Shown piece by piece: positions 15,822-19,245 of a stretch of DNA of 19,245 bases. Under the pieces are notes generated by a model. The model did not search any database, had not been told where the DNA came from, and saw nothing but the letters and a program-made list of their open reading frames with translations. The translations under genes and the position numbers were made by a program. The stretch comes from SAT2750 sp964476375 (lineage in GTDB: Bacteria > Planctomycetota > Planctomycetia > Pirellulales > Pirellulaceae), in the NCBI GenBank assembly GCA_964476375.1, contig CAYYZW010000205.1, positions 1 through 19,245 of the forward strand. The letters run 5' to 3'. Numbering within the stretch: position 1 is the first letter of the stretch; the number at the start of each line of letters is the position of its first letter.

Positions 15822-18101
15822 ATGACCTGCCAGAGGACCACTCGCCAGTATTCGCGATGGTTGCTCGCCTCCGGGCTGCTGGTACTGTTGATAACTGCCG
15901 TTTCCGAGGCTCGCAAGCCGGAACCTGGACACTGGTCTTATCAGCCGATTGACCGTCCTGTCCCGCCGGCAGTTACAGATGCGGCCAATGGCATCGATGC
16001 CTTTGTCCGCGATCGACTGCGGCAGGAAAAGATCAGGCCCTCTCCCGAGGCGGACCGGGCGACGCTCATCCGCCGCGTGACACTGGACCTTGTGGGACTG
16101 CCTCCCACCCCGGATGAGGTGGATGCCTTCCTGGCCGACGACCGCCCCGCTGCCTACGAGCGCCTGGTTGACCGGTTGCTCACCTCCCCACGTTACGGCG
16201 AACGCTGGGCTCGCCCATGGCTGGATCTCTGCCACTATGCCGACACCGACGGCTACCTGACCGACCAGCTGCGGCCCGTTGCCTGGCGTTACCGCCACTG
16301 GTTGATCGGGGCATTGAACGCCAACATGCCCTTTGATCAGTTCACGGTCGAACAACTTGCCGGTGACCTGCTTCCAGAGGCGACGCAGGACCAGAAGATT
16401 GCAACCGGTTTCCTGCGGCAGACGCTCAGCAACCGGGAAGGGGGAGCGGATATCGAGGAGTTCCGCGTCTTCCAGGTGCTGGACCGCGTTTCGATGGTCG
16501 GTACCACCTGGCTGGGCCTGACGGTAGGCTGCGCCCGCTGTCATGATCACAAGTACGACGCGGTCAGCCAGCAGGAGTTCTACCAGCTCTACGCCTATTT
16601 CAATAATGCCGACGAGGCGAACTTCGATGCGCCATTGCCGGACGATGTGGATGCCTACAGGGTGAACCGGGCGGAATATGAACGGCAGCGCCGGCAGCTC
16701 CTGGACCCGTACCGGGAGGCGGTCGACAAGTTCCAGCGGCGCTGGGAGGCAAAGATGCTGCATGCCTGGCAGCATCCGAGTGAGGACCATGTCTGGGATC
16801 GCCAGTGGGAACTGCTGGGTCTTGTCTGGGGTGGCGGCCTGGGTGAGGGCCAGCTGGAGGGGACCGAGATCTGCAAGCTCCCCTGGGAGAAGCGGAGTGA
16901 GCGGCAGAAAGAGGATCTGATGGATTACTTCCTGCCGCGGTCGTCCATTGTCGATCCGGAAAAATACAAGCAGCTGGAAATCAGCTCACTTCAATCCAAG
17001 CTGGATGAACTGAAGAAGCAGTTCCCGAGCGTCAGTCGAGCACCGGCCATGCAGGCGGCAGTCAATCACCGACAGACATACATCCACGAGCGAGGAGAAT
17101 TTCGGGATCGTGGTGAGGACGTGGATCCCGCCGGGCTGGCCTGTCTTCCACCGGTCCTCGGCGGTGACGAGGATGCCAGGCTTTCGCTGGCTCGCTGGCT
17201 GGTCTCGGGCACTAATCCCCTGACGGCACGCGTGCTGGTCAACCGGATCTGGCTGGAGTTTTTCGGCACCGGGCTGGTCGATACGCCCGAGGATTTTGGC
17301 ATCCGCGGGAGCCTCCCCAGCCACCCCCGGCTTTTGGACTGGCTCGCTGGATATTTCATCGATAGCGGCTGGGACCTCAAGCAGCTCAAGCGTCAGATCG
17401 TCCTCTCGGCAACTTACCGGCAGTCTTCCCGGCCACGCCCCGAGCTGGCTGAACGAGATCCCCGCAACCGGCTGCTCTATCGACAGCGGAGCCTGCGGAT
17501 ACCGGGTGAAGCGGTCCGGGATGTCGCCCTGGCTGCCAGTGGTCTGCTTTCCAACAAGATGGGAGGGCCGAGCGTCAGGCCGCCCCAGCCGCAGAGCGTG
17601 ATCAAGGAGGCTTTTGGCAGTCATCCCTGGCAGGAGAGTCGCGGGGAGGACCGCTACCGGCGAGCCGTCTATACCTTCATCCTGCGAACCACGCCCTATT
17701 CCCTGACAGCGACCTTTGACGCCCCCAGCCCCCAGGAGCCATGTGCCAGGCGAGACCGATCCAACACGCCCCTGCAGGCGCTCACGCTTCTGAATGACCC
17801 TGCTTTCTTTGAGATGGCACAGGGACTCGCGCAGCGGGTCCTGTCCGGGCCAGCGGCTTCTGATCGGGACCGCCTGGTGCGAGCTTTTCGCCTCTGCCTG
17901 GGGAGACAGCCGCTGGCGGAGGAAGTGGATCAGCTGGCGACATACCTCCAGGCGCAGCGGAAGCACCTGCGAGCCCATCCGGAACAGGCCCAGGCGATGG
18001 TGACATTGGATTCGGGAACGATCCCGGTGATCGAGGTGGCTGCCTGGGGCACTACCTGCAGTATCCTGCTGAACCTGCACGAGTTTATCACGAGGGACTA
18101 G
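15822..18101 (+). CDS. DUF1549/DUF1553 (PSCyt2-PSD1) protein, compact form without PSCyt1
   Basis: A 759-residue exported protein of the planctomycete PSCyt2/PSD1 type; the biochemical role is unknown. Signal-like hydrophobic segment at 13-30. DUF1549 spans about 57-265: RRVTLDLVGLPPTPDEV at 84-100, SPRYGERWARPWLDLCHYAD at 122-141, and CARCH at 237-241, a CxxCH haem c attachment motif followed by DHKYD. A charged central part (265-420) is followed by the linker TYIHERGEF..LPPV and by DUF1553 from about 451 to 705, with NPLTARVLVNRIW at 465-477, GLPSHP-like GSLPSHPRLLDWLA at 496-509 and ATYRQSS. The usual N-terminal PSCyt1 cytochrome-like domain is absent. The start at 15822 has CAGGAG 8 bases upstream and begins the signal sequence; the frame opens earlier at 15723. 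DUF1501 copy E starts 3 bp after the stop. Confidence 0.93.
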   Translation: MTCQRTTRQYSRWLLASGLLVLLITAVSEARKPEPGHWSYQPIDRPVPPAVTDAANGIDAFVRDRLRQEKIRPSPEADRATLIRRVTLDLVGLPPTPDEVDAFLADDRPAAYERLVDRLLTSPRYGERWARPWLDLCHYADTDGYLTDQLRPVAWRYRHWLIGALNANMPFDQFTVEQLAGDLLPEATQDQKIATGFLRQTLSNREGGADIEEFRVFQVLDRVSMVGTTWLGLTVGCARCHDHKYDAVSQQEFYQLYAYFNNADEANFDAPLPDDVDAYRVNRAEYERQRRQLLDPYREAVDKFQRRWEAKMLHAWQHPSEDHVWDRQWELLGLVWGGGLGEGQLEGTEICKLPWEKRSERQKEDLMDYFLPRSSIVDPEKYKQLEISSLQSKLDELKKQFPSVSRAPAMQAAVNHRQTYIHERGEFRDRGEDVDPAGLACLPPVLGGDEDARLSLARWLVSGTNPLTARVLVNRIWLEFFGTGLVDTPEDFGIRGSLPSHPRLLDWLAGYFIDSGWDLKQLKRQIVLSATYRQSSRPRPELAERDPRNRLLYRQRSLRIPGEAVRDVALAASGLLSNKMGGPSVRPPQPQSVIKEAFGSHPWQESRGEDRYRRAVYTFILRTTPYSLTATFDAPSPQEPCARRDRSNTPLQALTLLNDPAFFEMAQGLAQRVLSGPAASDRDRLVRAFRLCLGRQPLAEEVDQLATYLQAQRKHLRAHPEQAQAMVTLDSGTIPVIEVAAWGTTCSILLNLHEFITRD

Positions 18102-18104
18102 AAC

Positions 18105-19245
18105 GTGGATCAGAACCCTGCTGCTGGCATGCATCGCCGCTGCTTCCTCGAACAATCGGGGTATGGTATTGGCGGCATGGCGCTGGCCCAGTTGCTGGCG
18201 AGAGACGGAATGGCTGCCAGGAAGACCCTGCCGGCGGATTCCCTAGCCCCGCGCCCCCCTCATTTTGCACCGCGGGCGAAGAACGTTATTTTTCTCTTCA
18301 TGGCAGGAGCCCCCAGCCAGCTTGACCTGTTTGATCCGAAACCCAAGCTGGCACAGCTCCACAACAAGCCGGTCCCCGAATCTTTCCTTTCGGGACTGGA
18401 CGATGTCCTGATCAAGGGGAGTGCCCGGGCCTGGGCGTCCCCGCGGCGATTCCGGCAATATGGTCAAGCGGGAATGGCTTTCTCTGATTACCTGCCCAGT
18501 ATGGCATCCTGCGCCGATCACTGGTGCATGGTCCGGTCGATGGTGGCCGAGGTAAGCAACCACCACCCGGCCCAGCAGATGATGAACACCGGTGTTCCCC
18601 GGTTTGGATTGCCGAGCATGGGTTCCTGGGCGACCTACGGGCTGGGGAGTGAATCGAAGGACCTTCCCGGTTTTGTTGTTCTGCTTTCCCGGAATGGATC
18701 CGGGGACCTGGGAGGAACGGCACTCTGGAGTAATGCTTTTTTGCCGGCTGCGCACCGCGGCGTAACGTTCCGCAGCAGCGGGGACGCGATTCTGCACCTT
18801 GGCAACCTCGCCGGTATCAGTCGCCGCCAGCAGGCCGATCGACTCGCTGCCATCCGCCAGATGAACCAGTTGCGTTTTCAGCAGAAGCAGGACCCGGAGA
18901 TTCTCTCCCGTATCGCCTCCTACGAGATGGCCTTCCGCATGCAGACGGCGGCTCCGGAACTTCTCGACTTTGCAGGTGAATCGAAGGCGACGCTGGAGGA
19001 ATACGGCATCGAGGACGAAAAATCCCGGTGGTTTGGAACCAACTGCCTGCTGGCCCGGCGAATGGTCGAGCGGGGAGTCCGCTTCGTGCAGCTTTATCAC
19101 TACACCTGGGATGACCACTCGAATCTCAACAAGCGGCTCAAGAGCAACTGCGAGATGACCGAGCAGGGGGTGGCGGCCCTGGTGAAGGATCTCGACCGGC
19201 GAGGGTTGCTGGATGAAACACTGGTCGTCTGGGGAGGAGAGTTCG
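18105..19245 (+). CDS. DUF1501 protein, copy E, 3'-truncated by window edge
   Basis: An uninterrupted frame of 380 codons that runs off the right edge. Tat-like leader HRRCFLEQSGYGIGG from residue 10; then KNVIFLFMAGAPSQLDLFDP at 59-78, where GAP replaces the usual GGP, and later YHYTWDDHSN and VVWGGEF at the very end, the first residues of the GEFGRTP motif. About 100 residues are missing compared with the other copies. The start is probably GTG at 18105, with GAGGG 8 bases upstream inside the end of the previous gene; an ATG at 18129 directly before HRRC is the alternative. The 3-bp gap to the DUF1549/DUF1553 gene is the classical planctomycete pairing, unlike copies A-D. Confidence 0.92.
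   Translation, partial: MDQNPAAGMHRRCFLEQSGYGIGGMALAQLLARDGMAARKTLPADSLAPRPPHFAPRAKNVIFLFMAGAPSQLDLFDPKPKLAQLHNKPVPESFLSGLDDVLIKGSARAWASPRRFRQYGQAGMAFSDYLPSMASCADHWCMVRSMVAEVSNHHPAQQMMNTGVPRFGLPSMGSWATYGLGSESKDLPGFVVLLSRNGSGDLGGTALWSNAFLPAAHRGVTFRSSGDAILHLGNLAGISRRQQADRLAAIRQMNQLRFQQKQDPEILSRIASYEMAFRMQTAAPELLDFAGESKATLEEYGIEDEKSRWFGTNCLLARRMVERGVRFVQLYHYTWDDHSNLNKRLKSNCEMTEQGVAALVKDLDRRGLLDETLVVWGGEF

Noticed and set aside
15762..18155. Two long minus-strand frames (342 and 389 codons) opposite the DUF1549/DUF1553 gene
   Set aside because: The sense strand carries unmistakable DUF1549 and DUF1553 motifs throughout; the antisense translations have none.
18243..19118. Minus-strand open frame (291 codons) at the right end
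   Set aside because: The plus strand here encodes DUF1501 copy E without interruption from 18105 to the window edge, with family motifs.
1..19245. Search for CRISPR repeats, tRNA or rRNA genes, insertion sequences, integrases or phage genes
   Set aside because: None seen by reading: no regularly spaced repeats, no transposase or integrase motifs, and nearly all of the window is taken by ordinary protein genes.

Overview
The window reads as planctomycete (Planctomycetota) chromosomal DNA, probably from an aquatic Pirellulales- or Gimesia-like lineage. The reasoning is the gene families rather than any marker gene: five DUF1501 proteins, a DUF1549/DUF1553 (PSCyt2/PSD1) protein, a Cys-type sulfatase, a Tat-exported Gfo/Idh/MocA oxidoreductase and a membrane-anchored ASPIC/UnbV protein with FG-GAP-like repeats. 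This combination is typical of that phylum. The DNA is GC-rich with strong CTG/CTC leucine use, which also creates many long stop-poor antisense frames that are not genes. I see no rRNA, tRNA, CRISPR array, insertion sequence or phage gene, and no gene-free stretch longer than about 210 bases.

Layout. (1) 1-1319, plus strand: a sulfatase whose 5' end lies outside the window. (2) 1329-3607, minus strand: GNAT acetyltransferase, then Tat-exported Gfo/Idh/MocA oxidoreductase, then a small two-helix membrane protein. (3) 3740-5590, plus strand: an anchored ASPIC/UnbV protein, whose stop overlaps the next convergent gene by 8 bp. (4) 5583-12089, minus strand, read from right to left: group 1 truncated haemoglobin, an uncharacterised secreted protein that overlaps it by 20 bp, DUF1501 copy C, DUF1501 copy B, a cytosolic Gfo/Idh/MocA oxidoreductase, DUF1501 copy A. 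(5) 12297-19245, plus strand: DUF1501 copy D, DUF4212 small symporter subunit, large sodium/solute symporter subunit, a DUF1549/DUF1553 protein, and DUF1501 copy E, which runs off the right edge. Regions 4 and 5 diverge from a shared intergenic region at 12090-12296 that carries a candidate promoter and a short inverted repeat.

How the genes may work together (inference). Most products are predicted to be exported or membrane-bound, and six carry a twin-arginine N-terminus. Sulfatase, exported and cytosolic sugar-type oxidoreductases and a sodium-coupled uptake system would fit processing of sulfated or otherwise modified polysaccharide and uptake of small products. DUF1501 and DUF1549/DUF1553 proteins have no settled biochemical role, so the joint function of the two DUF1501-bearing transcription units is unknown. 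The most unusual points are the five divergent DUF1501 paralogues in about 14 kb, of which only one has the usual DUF1549/DUF1553 partner directly upstream, and the truncated haemoglobin coupled to an unknown secreted protein. I did not find a clearly recognisable new defence, mobile or RNA-based system.
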